Positions 40,905 through 49,374 of a DNA stretch of 64,000 nucleotides are shown here, one piece after another. The notes below the pieces were generated by a model that was given only the letters and a program-made list of their open reading frames with translations, was not told the origin of the DNA and did not search any database. This stretch comes from Pararhizobium capsulatum DSM 1112 (lineage in GTDB: Bacteria > Pseudomonadota > Alphaproteobacteria > Rhizobiales > Rhizobiaceae). The stretch's first letter is position 1. Every line of letters starts with the position of its first letter. The translations under genes and the position numbers were made by a program. Location: positions 620,001-684,000 of the forward strand of contig NZ_JAUSVF010000002.1 of assembly GCF_030814475.1 (NCBI RefSeq), in the 5' to 3' direction.

Positions 40905-42886
40905 TGCCGACCCGCCGCAGTTTCCTTGGAGCCGCCGCCTCCAGTCTCGCTCTACCCGGCCTGTTTTCGCCGGCCCTTGCCAATGATCCGATTACCGGAG
41001 CCAGCACGATGACCCCTGATCTCATTCTCCACAATGGCCGTTTCACGACCCTCGATCGCACCAATCCGACCGCAACAGCCGTTGCCATCAAGGATGGGAC
41101 GTTCCTTGCCGTCGGGCGCGATGAAGAGGTTGTCCCGCTGAAATCGGACACGACAAAGGTAGTCGATCTCAAGGGCCGTCGCGCCCTGCCTGGCCTCATC
41201 GACAACCATCTGCACATCATCCGGGGTGGCCTGAACTTCAACATGGAATTGCGCTGGGACGGCATCCGTTCGTTGGCCGACGCCATGGACATGCTGAAGC
41301 GACAGGTGGCGATTACCCCGCCGCCGCAATGGGTGCGCGTGGTCGGCGGCTTCACTGAACACCAGTTTGTCGAAAAGCGCCTGCCGACCATTGATGAAAT
41401 CAATGCCATTGCCCCCGATACACCGGTCTTCCTGCTACATCTCTACGACCGCGCCCTGCTCAATGGTGCAGCTCTTCGCGCCGTCGGCTACGACCGGAAC
41501 ACGCCTGAGCCGCATGGCGGCGAGATTACCCGCGATGCCAATGGCAACCCGACCGGCATGCTGCTTGCCAAGCCGAATGCTGCCATTCTCTACGCGACGC
41601 TTGCAAAGGGTCCGAAGCTGCCCTTCGACTATCAGGTCAACTCCACCCGCCATTTCATGCGCGAGCTCAACCGCCTCGGCGTGACCGGCGCGATCGATGC
41701 CGGGGGCGGCTTCCAGAACTATCCCGAGGATTATGCGGTCATCCAGAAGCTTTCCGACGAAGGCCAGATGACCATCCGCCTCGCCTACAACCTTTTCACC
41801 CAGAAGCCGAAAGAAGAGAAGAGCGACTTCCTCAACTGGACGGCAACCTCGAAATACAAGCAGGGCGACGATTATTTCCGCCACAACGGAGCCGGTGAAA
41901 TGCTGGTGTTTTCGGCTGCCGATTTCGAGGATTTCCGCCAGCCGCGGCCGGATATGCCCGCCGAGATGGAGGACGATCTGGAGGGCGTGGTACGGGTGCT
42001 TGCGGAAAACCGCTGGCCCTGGCGCATGCACGCCACCTATGACGAAACCATCTCCCGCGCCCTCGATGTGTTCGAGAAGGTCGACAAGGATACCTCGCTC
42101 TCCGGCCTCAACTGGTTCTTCGACCACGCCGAAACCATTTCCGACAAGTCGATCGACCGGATCGCGGCGCTCGGCGGCGGTGTCGCGGTACAGCACCGCA
42201 TGGCGTTTCAGGGCGAATATTTCGTCGAGCGCTACGGCGCAGGTGCTGCTGAAGCCACCCCGCCCATCGCCCGGATGCTCAACAAGGGCGCCAAGGTCTC
42301 GGCTGGCACGGATGCCACCCGCGTCGCCTCCTATAACCCGTGGGTTTCGCTGTCCTGGATGATCACGGGTCGCACGCTCGGCGGCATGCGTCTCTATCCC
42401 GAGCGCAACTGCCTCGACCGGGAAACGGCGCTGAGGATGTGGACCGAGAACGTCACATGGTTTTCCAACGAGGAAGGCAAGAAGGGCAGGATCGAGAAGG
42501 GCCAGCTGGCCGACCTGGTCATTCCCGATCGCGACTTTTTCTCCTGCCCCGAGGACGAAATCAGCCATGTAAGCTCCGAGCTGACGATGGTGGGCGGCAA
42601 GATCGTCTGGGGGGCCGGTGACTTTGCCGATCTCGATGACAATCCCGTTCCGCCAGCCATGCCGGACTGGTCGCCGGTACGTACCTTCGGTGGGTACGCA
42701 GGCTGGGGCGAGCCACAGGGCGCTGGCAAGAACTCGCTGCGCATGAAAGCGGCGTCGCTCTGCGGCTGCGCCAACAGCTGCAATGTCCACAACCATGATC
42801 ACGCCACCGCCTGGTCGAGCAAGTTGCCGATCTCCGATCTCAAGGGCTTCTGGGGTGCGCTTGGCTGCGCCTGCTGGGCCGTGTGA
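40904..42886 (+). CDS. YtcJ-type amidohydrolase with Tat signal and Cys-rich tail
   Basis: 660 residues. A twin-arginine signal opens the protein (TRRSFLGAAASSLALPGLFSPALA), so it is exported folded. The amidohydrolase-3 core has LPGLIDNHLHIIRGG with the metal-binding HxH, RMHATYDETISR, FFDHAE and SAGTDATRVASYNP. After the core it carries an unusual C-terminal extension with five cysteines and several histidines (CGCANSCNVHNHDH and GCACWAV at the very end). I chose ATG 40904 over GTG 40901. It is coupled to the XapX gene and followed 11 bp later by DoxX. Substrate unknown. Confidence 0.85.
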   Translation: MPTRRSFLGAAASSLALPGLFSPALANDPITGASTMTPDLILHNGRFTTLDRTNPTATAVAIKDGTFLAVGRDEEVVPLKSDTTKVVDLKGRRALPGLIDNHLHIIRGGLNFNMELRWDGIRSLADAMDMLKRQVAITPPPQWVRVVGGFTEHQFVEKRLPTIDEINAIAPDTPVFLLHLYDRALLNGAALRAVGYDRNTPEPHGGEITRDANGNPTGMLLAKPNAAILYATLAKGPKLPFDYQVNSTRHFMRELNRLGVTGAIDAGGGFQNYPEDYAVIQKLSDEGQMTIRLAYNLFTQKPKEEKSDFLNWTATSKYKQGDDYFRHNGAGEMLVFSAADFEDFRQPRPDMPAEMEDDLEGVVRVLAENRWPWRMHATYDETISRALDVFEKVDKDTSLSGLNWFFDHAETISDKSIDRIAALGGGVAVQHRMAFQGEYFVERYGAGAAEATPPIARMLNKGAKVSAGTDATRVASYNPWVSLSWMITGRTLGGMRLYPERNCLDRETALRMWTENVTWFSNEEGKKGRIEKGQLADLVIPDRDFFSCPEDEISHVSSELTMVGGKIVWGAGDFADLDDNPVPPAMPDWSPVRTFGGYAGWGEPQGAGKNSLRMKAASLCGCANSCNVHNHDHATAWSSKLPISDLKGFWGALGCACWAV

Positions 42887-42897
42887 GGAGAGTTGTC

Positions 42898-43332
42898 ATG
42901 ACCGAGTTTGAACGGAAATTTGCTGATACCGCCCGACCGATCGTCCGCCCGGCCGTCCTTTACTGGCTGGCCTTGCTCGGGCTTTGCGCTGCCTATCTCC
43001 AGGGCAGCCTGATGAAACTGTTCGATTTTCAGTCCGCGATCGGCGAGATGAACCATTTCGGGCTCTCGCCCGCCCCGGTCTTCGCAGTTCTGGTCATCGC
43101 CTTCGAACTCGCCGCTTCGGCAATGATCCTGACTGGCTTCTTCCGCTGGCTTGGCGCTTTGGGACTGGCGGGCTTCACCGTCATGGCGACCTTCGTTGCC
43201 CTGCGGTTCTGGGAGATGGCGCCGGGACAGGAACGCTTCATGGCAACGAATGCCTTTTTTGAGCACCTCGGCCTCGTCGGCGGATTTTTCATCGTCGCCT
43301 GGGTCGATCTCACTTCCCCCGACCAACGATAG
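42898..43332 (+). CDS. DoxX-family membrane protein
   Basis: 144 residues with four membrane helices; LYWLALLGLCAAYLQGSLMKLFDF and HFGLSPAPVFAVLVIAFELAASAMILTGF are typical of DoxX/SURF4-like proteins, which often accompany redox or small-molecule enzymes. I chose ATG 42898 because GAGGAG lies 7 nt upstream. It lies 8 bp before the chloroperoxidase-like hydrolase gene, in the same transcription unit. Confidence 0.85.
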   Translation: MTEFERKFADTARPIVRPAVLYWLALLGLCAAYLQGSLMKLFDFQSAIGEMNHFGLSPAPVFAVLVIAFELAASAMILTGFFRWLGALGLAGFTVMATFVALRFWEMAPGQERFMATNAFFEHLGLVGGFFIVAWVDLTSPDQR

Positions 43333-43340
43333 GAGCAATC

Positions 43341-44321
43341 ATGTCATCTGCCCGTCCCTTAGATCTCGCCTTGACGCGCCGCGACGTGCTTCTTGCCGGT
43401 GCAGCGCTTGCCGCCGTTGTTGCAATTCCCGTTTCCACCGTAGAGGCTCAGGTCTCTGCAACCCCACAAAAAGGAGAACCCCGCATGAGCTTCGTAACCA
43501 CCAAGGACGGCGTTGATATTTTCTACAAGGACTGGGGTCCGAAAGACGCGCAGCCAATCATGTTCCATCACGGCTGGCCGCTGAGCGCCGACGATTGGGA
43601 TGGCCAGATGCTGTTCTTCCTCTCGAAGGGCTACCGAGTTATTGCCGCCGACCGTCGCGGCCATGGTCGTTCGTCTCAGGTCTCCGAAGGCCATGATATG
43701 GATCACTATGCGGCCGACGCCTTCGCTGTGGCCGAAGCGCTTGATCTCAAGAATGCCGTCCACATCGGCCACTCCACCGGTGGCGGCGAAGTCGCTCGTT
43801 ATGTCGCCAAGCACGGCGAACCTTCCGGCCGCGTTGGAAAGGCCGTTCTGGTCTCCGCCGTCCCGCCATTGATGCTCAAGACCGACGCCAATCCGGAAGG
43901 TCTTCCGATCGAAGTGTTCGATGGCTTCCGCTCTGCGCTCGCAGCAAACCGCGCGCAGTTCTTCCGCGACGTGCCGAGCGGTCCGTTTTACGGCTTCAAC
44001 CGCGAGGGTGCCACGATACAGGAGGGTGTGATCCAGAATTGGTGGCGTCAGGGCATGATGGGTAGCGCCAAGGCCCACTACGACGGGATCAAGGCCTTCT
44101 CGGAAACCGATCAGACGGAAGACCTGAAGGCAATTTCCGTTCCAACGCTCGTTCTGCATGGTGAAGACGATCAGATCGTGCCGATCGCCGACGCGGCTCT
44201 CAAATCGATCAAGCTTCTGAAGAACGGCACGCTGAAAACCTATCCGAAGTTCGGGCATGGCATGCTGACCATCAATGCCGATGTCTTGAACGCCGATCTT
44301 CTGGCCTTCATCAAGGCCTGA
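43341..44321 (+). CDS. alpha/beta hydrolase, non-haem chloroperoxidase type, with Tat leader and internal start
   Basis: 326 residues from ATG 43341, with AGGAG upstream. The first 48 residues are a twin-arginine leader (TRRDVLLAGAALAAVVAIPVSTVEA). The rest is a complete chloroperoxidase/esterase: MFHHGWPLSADDWD, GHSTGGGEVARY with the nucleophile Ser, the catalytic Asp in LHGEDDQIVP and His in KFGHGM. A second, excellent site (AAGGAG at 43471-43476, 8 nt before ATG 43485) precedes MSFVTTKDGVDIFYKDW, the normal start of cytosolic family members. So both an exported and a cytosolic form may be made. It ends a group with XapX, amidohydrolase and DoxX genes. Confidence 0.88.
   Translation: MSSARPLDLALTRRDVLLAGAALAAVVAIPVSTVEAQVSATPQKGEPRMSFVTTKDGVDIFYKDWGPKDAQPIMFHHGWPLSADDWDGQMLFFLSKGYRVIAADRRGHGRSSQVSEGHDMDHYAADAFAVAEALDLKNAVHIGHSTGGGEVARYVAKHGEPSGRVGKAVLVSAVPPLMLKTDANPEGLPIEVFDGFRSALAANRAQFFRDVPSGPFYGFNREGATIQEGVIQNWWRQGMMGSAKAHYDGIKAFSETDQTEDLKAISVPTLVLHGEDDQIVPIADAALKSIKLLKNGTLKTYPKFGHGMLTINADVLNADLLAFIKA
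43471..43487 (+). promoter_or_regulatory. internal ribosome-binding site and second start codon
   Basis: AAGGAG (43471-43476), 8 nt, ATG (43485-43487), inside and in frame with the Tat-leader form of the hydrolase. It is stronger than most start sites in this window. Confidence 0.65.
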
Positions 44322-44329
44322 TTTTCAAC

Positions 44330-44368
44330 GCCGCCGCGGAAGCACACTCGCCCGCGGCGGCGCCTCTT
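44330..44368 (+). terminator. probable intrinsic terminator
   Basis: Perfect 10-bp GC-only stem (44330-44339 and 44352-44361) followed by a short T-rich tail, 9 bp after the hydrolase stop. It separates that unit from the MFS gene. Confidence 0.6.
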
Positions 44369-44406
44369 TAAGACATGGGACGGCAGGCAGCCGTCGGAGA
44401 CCTGTA

Positions 44407-46056
44407 TTGACCCATCAACACGCCGATCCTGAGCCTACGCTGACACCGCCAACGAAAACGTCGTCAAGCGGATTTGCGCCACTTCGCCAGACCGTCTTCG
44501 CCGTGCTGTGGGCAGCAACCGTGCTTGGCAATACCGGTAGCTTCATGCGCGATGTCGCAAGCTCCTGGCTGGTCACCGATCTTTCAGCCTCGCCAGCGGC
44601 GGTCTCGCTAATCCAGGCGGCGGGCACGCTGCCGATCTTCCTACTCGCCATTCCGGCCGGCGTGCTCTCGGACATTCTCGACCGCCGCAAATTCCTGATC
44701 GCGATCCAGCTGCTTCTCGCCAGCGTCAGCATCTCCCTGATGATCCTGTCCTATAGCGGGATGCTGACGATCAGCCTGCTCGTCGGCCTGACCTTCGTTG
44801 GCGGTATCGGGGCGGCGCTGATGGGGCCGACCTGGCAGGCCATCGTGCCGGAACTCGTGCCTAAGAAAGATATCAAGAGTGCCGTCGCCCTCAATTCTCT
44901 CGGCATCAACATCGCCCGTTCGATCGGCCCGGCGGCCGGCGGCTTGCTGCTCGCCGCATTCGGCGCGGCGTTGACCTATGGTGTTGATGTCATCAGCTAT
45001 GTCTTCGTTGTCTCTGCCCTGCTTTGGTGGCCGCGCGCCAAGGATGCTGACGATGCGCTGTCGGAGCGCTTTATGGGGGCCTTCCGGGCTGGCCTGCGCT
45101 ACACCAGGGCAAGCCGCCCGCTTCATATCGTGCTGATGCGCGCCGCGGTTTTCTTCATCTTCTCCAGCGCCGTCTGGGCGATGCTGCCGCTCGTTGCCCG
45201 CAATCTGCTGGGTGGCGATGCCGGCTTCTACGGCATCCTTCTGGGCGCTGTTGGCGCCGGGGCCATTCTCGGCGCAATCGTCATGCCGCAGCTTCGGGAG
45301 CGCTTCGATTCGGATGCGCTGCTTCTGGGCTCGGCGATCATCACCGCGATCGTCATGGCATCACTTGCTTTGGCCCCGCCACAATGGCTGGCGATCCTCG
45401 TCCTATTGCTGCTCGGCGGCGCCTGGATCACCGCTTTGACGACCTTCAATGGTGCAGCGCAGTCCATTCTGCCAAATTGGGTGCGGGGGCGCGCACTCGC
45501 CGTCTATCTCACCGTCTTCAACGGTGCCATGACGGCCGGTAGTCTCGGCTGGGGCGCGATCGCACAGGAGATCGGTGTGCCGATCGCGCTCCTGGTCAGC
45601 GGCGCTGGGCTTCTAATTGTCGCGCTCGTCCTTCACCGTATCAAGCTTCCGAGCGGCGATGCAGACCTCGTGCCGTCAAACCATTGGCCCGAGCCGCTCG
45701 TAGCCGAACCGGTCGAACATGACCGCGGCCCGGTCCTGATCCTGATCGAATATCGTATCGCCCGCGAAAGCAGGGGCGCCTTCCTCGACGCTCTTACCCG
45801 CCTTTCGGAAGAGCGTCGCCGCGACGGCGCGTATGGCTGGGGCATGACGGAGGATTCCGCCGATCCTGAAAAGATCGTCGAATGGTTCATGGTCGAATCC
45901 TGGGCGGAGCACCTGCGCCAGCACAGGCGTGTGTCAAAGGCCGATGCCGATCTGCAGCAGGAGGTCGTTCGTTACCATATCGGCCCGGACAAGCCTGTCG
46001 TCCGGCATTTCTTGACCATCGAACATCGTCACAGGCATCGGAGCGGAACCCGCTAG
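44407..46056 (+). CDS. MFS transporter (EntS/MFS_3 type) with C-terminal soluble domain
   Basis: 549 residues starting at TTG 44407 with GGAG 7 nt upstream. About 12 membrane segments span residues 25-410; VLGNTGSFMRDVASSWLVTDL and the DRRKFL loop are typical of MFS_3 drug or siderophore exporters. The last 130 residues form a cytoplasmic domain (PVLILIEYRIARESRGAFLDALTRLSEERRRDGAYGW...VESWAEHLRQHRRVS) resembling an antibiotic-biosynthesis-monooxygenase (ABM) fold, a fusion seen in this subfamily. The substrate is unknown. It converges on an AraC gene with a 1-bp gap. Confidence 0.88.
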   Translation: MTHQHADPEPTLTPPTKTSSSGFAPLRQTVFAVLWAATVLGNTGSFMRDVASSWLVTDLSASPAAVSLIQAAGTLPIFLLAIPAGVLSDILDRRKFLIAIQLLLASVSISLMILSYSGMLTISLLVGLTFVGGIGAALMGPTWQAIVPELVPKKDIKSAVALNSLGINIARSIGPAAGGLLLAAFGAALTYGVDVISYVFVVSALLWWPRAKDADDALSERFMGAFRAGLRYTRASRPLHIVLMRAAVFFIFSSAVWAMLPLVARNLLGGDAGFYGILLGAVGAGAILGAIVMPQLRERFDSDALLLGSAIITAIVMASLALAPPQWLAILVLLLLGGAWITALTTFNGAAQSILPNWVRGRALAVYLTVFNGAMTAGSLGWGAIAQEIGVPIALLVSGAGLLIVALVLHRIKLPSGDADLVPSNHWPEPLVAEPVEHDRGPVLILIEYRIARESRGAFLDALTRLSEERRRDGAYGWGMTEDSADPEKIVEWFMVESWAEHLRQHRRVSKADADLQQEVVRYHIGPDKPVVRHFLTIEHRHRHRSGTR

Positions 46057-46057
46057 C

Positions 46058-46969
46058 TCAATGCCGATCGCGCAAGCGCCAGGCTGACGCGGTGATGTTG
46101 ATCTCGCGGGAGAAGATCTCCGACATGTGATGCTCGTCGATGAAGCCGCATTTTCTGGCGATATAATCGGGGTGCAGGCCTGTACCGCTTAGGAGATCCT
46201 TTGCCCGGTCGATGCGGTAGGCAAGCAGCCAGGACATCGGGTCGTGCCCGGTGCTCGCCTCGAAACCATCGACAAAATCCTCCTCGGCAAGCCCGCTCGC
46301 AAGGGCGACCTCGGCCAACGATAGGTCCCGTTGGAAATTGGCGATCATGAAGTCCTTGGCGCGCTTTTCCTGGACGAATGAGAGCGTTTTTCCGTTTATC
46401 CTGTTGCGCCCGGGAAGACATCCGTAGCGATGGGCGATATGGGCGTTAAAGGCCAGACTGACCTGCGCCACCAGAGGCGTGGCGAAGGCATCGGCTGCAT
46501 CGAACATCGGCAGAAGCGCTGCGCCCAGATTGCTGATGACAGGATCGTCCACACCGCGACAGGTGAGCAGGCCTTCGAGAAGCGGCTCGCCTGCTTCATC
46601 GGTTACCTCGTCGAGCAGGCTGCTAGGAATATGAAAAGCCAGAGCGTCGAAATCGCTGCGGATGCAGATCGCGGCGCCGTGCTTGAGGCTGATAAGGCAG
46701 ATCGAGCCCTTCGGATATGTCTTGATCAGGGTCGTCGAAGCATCGGGGAGAATATCGCAGTGACGAACATCGACCAGATAAAGCATCACCAGAAAGGCGT
46801 CGTCCGCAGGAAGCGTAACGCTCCGACCGCCCTCCTGGACCTTTCCCGCAAGGTGGGTGATAGAAAGTTTTGCCGTGTGAAGCGGAGTCGTTGTCAATGT
46901 CCTCGCCTGCTTGACGCCGAAACATGCCGCGATGCGATCGCCGGGGCCGCTCATTTCATTCATCTGCAT
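46058..46969 (-). CDS. AraC-family transcriptional regulator
   Basis: 303 residues. The C-terminal AraC DNA-binding domain is FMIANFQRDLSLAEVALASGLAEEDFVDGFEASTGHDPMSWLLAYRIDRAKDLLSGTGLHPDYIARKCGFIDEHHMSEIFSREINITASAW. The second helix-turn-helix (CGFIDEHHMSEIFSREI) departs somewhat from the usual CGFxdqSHFxRxFrrxxG. The N-terminal 190 residues are an uncharacterised sensor. The ATG at 46969 has GGAGG about 15 nt upstream; an ATG at 46963 is also possible. It may control the convergent MFS gene or the hydrolase group. Confidence 0.87.
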   Translation of the reverse strand: MQMNEMSGPGDRIAACFGVKQARTLTTTPLHTAKLSITHLAGKVQEGGRSVTLPADDAFLVMLYLVDVRHCDILPDASTTLIKTYPKGSICLISLKHGAAICIRSDFDALAFHIPSSLLDEVTDEAGEPLLEGLLTCRGVDDPVISNLGAALLPMFDAADAFATPLVAQVSLAFNAHIAHRYGCLPGRNRINGKTLSFVQEKRAKDFMIANFQRDLSLAEVALASGLAEEDFVDGFEASTGHDPMSWLLAYRIDRAKDLLSGTGLHPDYIARKCGFIDEHHMSEIFSREINITASAWRLRDRH

Positions 46970-47434
46970 CTGCTCTGCCTGTTCCTCCCGTTGCCCTCGG
47001 ACCGGAGAGCAACGTTAATCCGAATATGCCCGCACGCGCGCGCTACCACGTGCCGCCGCATCCACAATCGCAGAGACCTGGGCGACGGTTCGACCTTCAG
47101 GAACGACGATCTGGGGCGGAAATATTCAATCGCGCCCTGTTCTCCGACTCCCGTGACAAATGTCGGCATACTGCCCCTCTGCGATCGTAAAATTCAACTT
47201 TATGACGCGCTGGTGCGAAACGATTGAAGATAAAGCCTGTGATTGTCGAAAACCGGGCGTTTTTTCGAGATGTAAGCCACCTGAAATCCATCACCACCCG
47301 CCTATTCCCGAGCCGTTGCTCAAGGTCCCACGACGCTACCATTCAAAATTCGGTGCGGCGCCGCGCTATTGATAAAAAACGTACTTCCACTAGGATCGCC
47401 CTGCTCGGTTTTCCGATACAGAAAGGCTGCATTC
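46970..47434. other. 465-bp region between two divergent AraC genes
   Basis: No ORF here has protein-like features. Besides the two promoters that must be present, I see only a 10-bp palindrome GCGGCGCCGC at 47355-47364. The DNA is less GC-rich toward 47190-47430. Confidence 0.5.
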
Positions 47435-48361
47435 ATGGTGACGGTATCGACTAAAGGGCCAGCATCGTCTCGCGACAGTTTTGGCTGCCCTTTCAGCAAG
47501 TTATACAAGGATCAGACGCTTAGCGGCGGTAATCTGAAGCTGTTTCGGAAGGGTACGCTCGACCTGCGTCTCGAACAGGTCGAAACATCCGCCAGCGACC
47601 GCGGCTTTCTGGTCGGAATTTCCACCCAAGGCGGCCATTCGCGGCGCATTTTCCACGAACATCACGCGGTCGATCACCAGTTCGAGGAAAACTCGATCTA
47701 CATCCGTAATCTTGCCGAGGATTACCGGGCTGATCTTAGCGGCCCATTCGATTTCCTGCTGCTGGAAATATCACCGAAGGCGCTGACCAGGATCGCGGAA
47801 GAAGCCGATCTCGGCAGCGTCAACGGCTTTTCCGGTGAGATCAACGGCCTTTCGGGAATGACCGGCAGCAAGGATCCGGTCCTTGCCAATCTTGCCCGCG
47901 CCCTGATCCCGGCCTTCGAGCGGCCGGAAGAGGCAAGTGCGCTTTTCATCGACCAGATGGCAACGGCCATCGGCACCTATCTGGTACATCAGTATGGTGG
48001 CAAGCACCCCGCGCTCGGTGCCCGGAGCCGAAAGCTTTCCCGTTCCCACGAAAGCTTGGCGAAAAACATTCTGCTAGAAAATCTCGACGGGAATATTTCA
48101 ATCTCGGAGGTCGCAGGTGCCTGCAGGCTATCACGCGGCTATTTCATCAAGGCTTTTCGCGAGACCACGGGCCAGACACCCTATCAATGGCTGCTGAACG
48201 AGCGCATCCGCCGCGCCTGCGAAATGTTGCAGCAGCCTGAAATGCCATTGGCTGAGGTGGCGATTGCCTGCGGCTTTGCCGACCAAAGCCACTTCACCCG
48301 CGTTTTCGCCAATATCATCGGCGCCACGCCGGGGAATTGGCGTCGCGGCGCCCTCCTCTGA
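47435..48361 (+). CDS. AraC-family transcriptional regulator
   Basis: 308 residues from ATG 47435, with AAAGG upstream; the frame extends to 47369 without support. The C-terminal domain is canonical: ISISEVAGACRLSRGYFIKAFRETTGQTPYQWLLNERIRRACEMLQQPEMPLAEVAIACGFADQSHFTRVFANIIGATPGNWRR. The N-terminal sensor domain is uncharacterised. It is divergent from the other AraC gene and converges on udh; its own targets are not obvious. Confidence 0.9.
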   Translation: MVTVSTKGPASSRDSFGCPFSKLYKDQTLSGGNLKLFRKGTLDLRLEQVETSASDRGFLVGISTQGGHSRRIFHEHHAVDHQFEENSIYIRNLAEDYRADLSGPFDFLLLEISPKALTRIAEEADLGSVNGFSGEINGLSGMTGSKDPVLANLARALIPAFERPEEASALFIDQMATAIGTYLVHQYGGKHPALGARSRKLSRSHESLAKNILLENLDGNISISEVAGACRLSRGYFIKAFRETTGQTPYQWLLNERIRRACEMLQQPEMPLAEVAIACGFADQSHFTRVFANIIGATPGNWRRGALL

Positions 48362-48407
48362 GTGCGATGACCGGTGCCATGGCATCGCTCAGCCAGCTGC
48401 GAATTGA

Positions 48408-49205
48408 TCACCCGTCCTCAAAGATCGGGTCCCTTACGAACATCCCACCCTGGTAGACGGAAAGCGGAGAATCTGCCGCCTGTCGTCCTAGTGATACATC
48501 GAGCTCGGCACGGAAGCGCTCGGCATTGTCCTTGGGTCTCCACCCCAAAAAGGCGGCGGCGGAATTGTCCCACCATCGGCTGTCATTGTCGGAGATGCCC
48601 CAGATGATCGGGCATCCGAGCATTGGCACTCGGAAGACGCAATCGATCATGGATTCGAAATCGTCATAGGACATCCAGGTCGACAGCATGCGGTGATTGC
48701 TTGGCCGCTCCATGCAGCTACCGATCCGCACCAGTGCCGTCTCCTGGCCGAACTTCTCGAAATACATGCGCGCCAAGGCCTCGCCGAAACATTTGGAGAC
48801 GCCATACAGACCATCCGGCCGCATCGGCGCGGTCGTATCGATATGCTGGTCCTGGCGATAGAAACCGACTGTATGATTGGAGCTTGCAAACAGGATGCGC
48901 GGCTGGCCATGGGCGCGCGCGGCCTCATAGAGATTGTAGAGCCCGAGCAAATTGGCGTTCAGGATCTTCGAGAACTTGTCCTCGACCGAGATGCCGCCGA
49001 GATGCAGGATCGCGTCGCACCCTTCCACCAGACGGTCGACGGCATTGGCATCTCCGAGATCGCATTGCACCACTTCCTCATGGGCGGCGGCCGCGCCGAG
49101 ATCGGCAATATCGGATACCCGCACGATTTCTGCCAGCTTACCCAGGCGTGGTCGCATGGCACGGCCGAGGCCGCCTGCGGCCCCTGTGATCAGCAAACGT
49201 TTCAA
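48408..49205 (-). CDS. udh: uronate dehydrogenase
   Basis: 265-residue short-chain dehydrogenase that oxidises D-galacturonate or D-glucuronate with NAD to the aldaro-lactone. The NAD motif is TGAAGGLG at the N-terminus, the catalytic Tyr134 lies in YGVSK (Tyr136 in the Agrobacterium enzyme), and FASSNHT plus RIGSC match that enzyme closely. I chose TTG 49205 because GGAGG lies 8 nt upstream and it gives the family N-terminus KRLLITGAAG. It diverges from a FadR-type regulator; a CTCATCATACA half-site lies about 50 bp upstream. Confidence 0.93.
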   Translation of the reverse strand: MKRLLITGAAGGLGRAMRPRLGKLAEIVRVSDIADLGAAAAHEEVVQCDLGDANAVDRLVEGCDAILHLGGISVEDKFSKILNANLLGLYNLYEAARAHGQPRILFASSNHTVGFYRQDQHIDTTAPMRPDGLYGVSKCFGEALARMYFEKFGQETALVRIGSCMERPSNHRMLSTWMSYDDFESMIDCVFRVPMLGCPIIWGISDNDSRWWDNSAAAFLGWRPKDNAERFRAELDVSLGRQAADSPLSVYQGGMFVRDPIFEDG

Positions 49206-49256
49206 AGTCAATTCCTCCACTCTTCGCAGGGCACAACGCGAATGCCCCATGCTCAA

Positions 49257-49268
49257 ACTCATCATACA
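49257..49268. promoter_or_regulatory. FadR-type regulator half-site upstream of udh
   Basis: ACTCATCATACA, identical over CTCATCATACA to the site at 50133-50148 upstream of kdgD. It lies between the divergent udh and regulator genes. Confidence 0.5.
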
Positions 49269-49374
49269 GGTTGACAAACCACCGTCAATAAGTGGCATAT
49301 AGCTTGAAAACAGGTCCGGCACGGACGTGGCGCATAGTCACGCAACACACGCGCGGATGCCGAGAGGGAGGCCC

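Noticed and set aside
41435..42802. 455-residue open frame on the minus strand over the amidohydrolase
   Set aside because: Antisense shadow; the plus-strand gene has a Tat signal and all family motifs.
46924..47190. ORFs in the gap between the AraC genes
   Set aside because: Arg/Ser/Pro-rich translations with no ribosome site and no domain.
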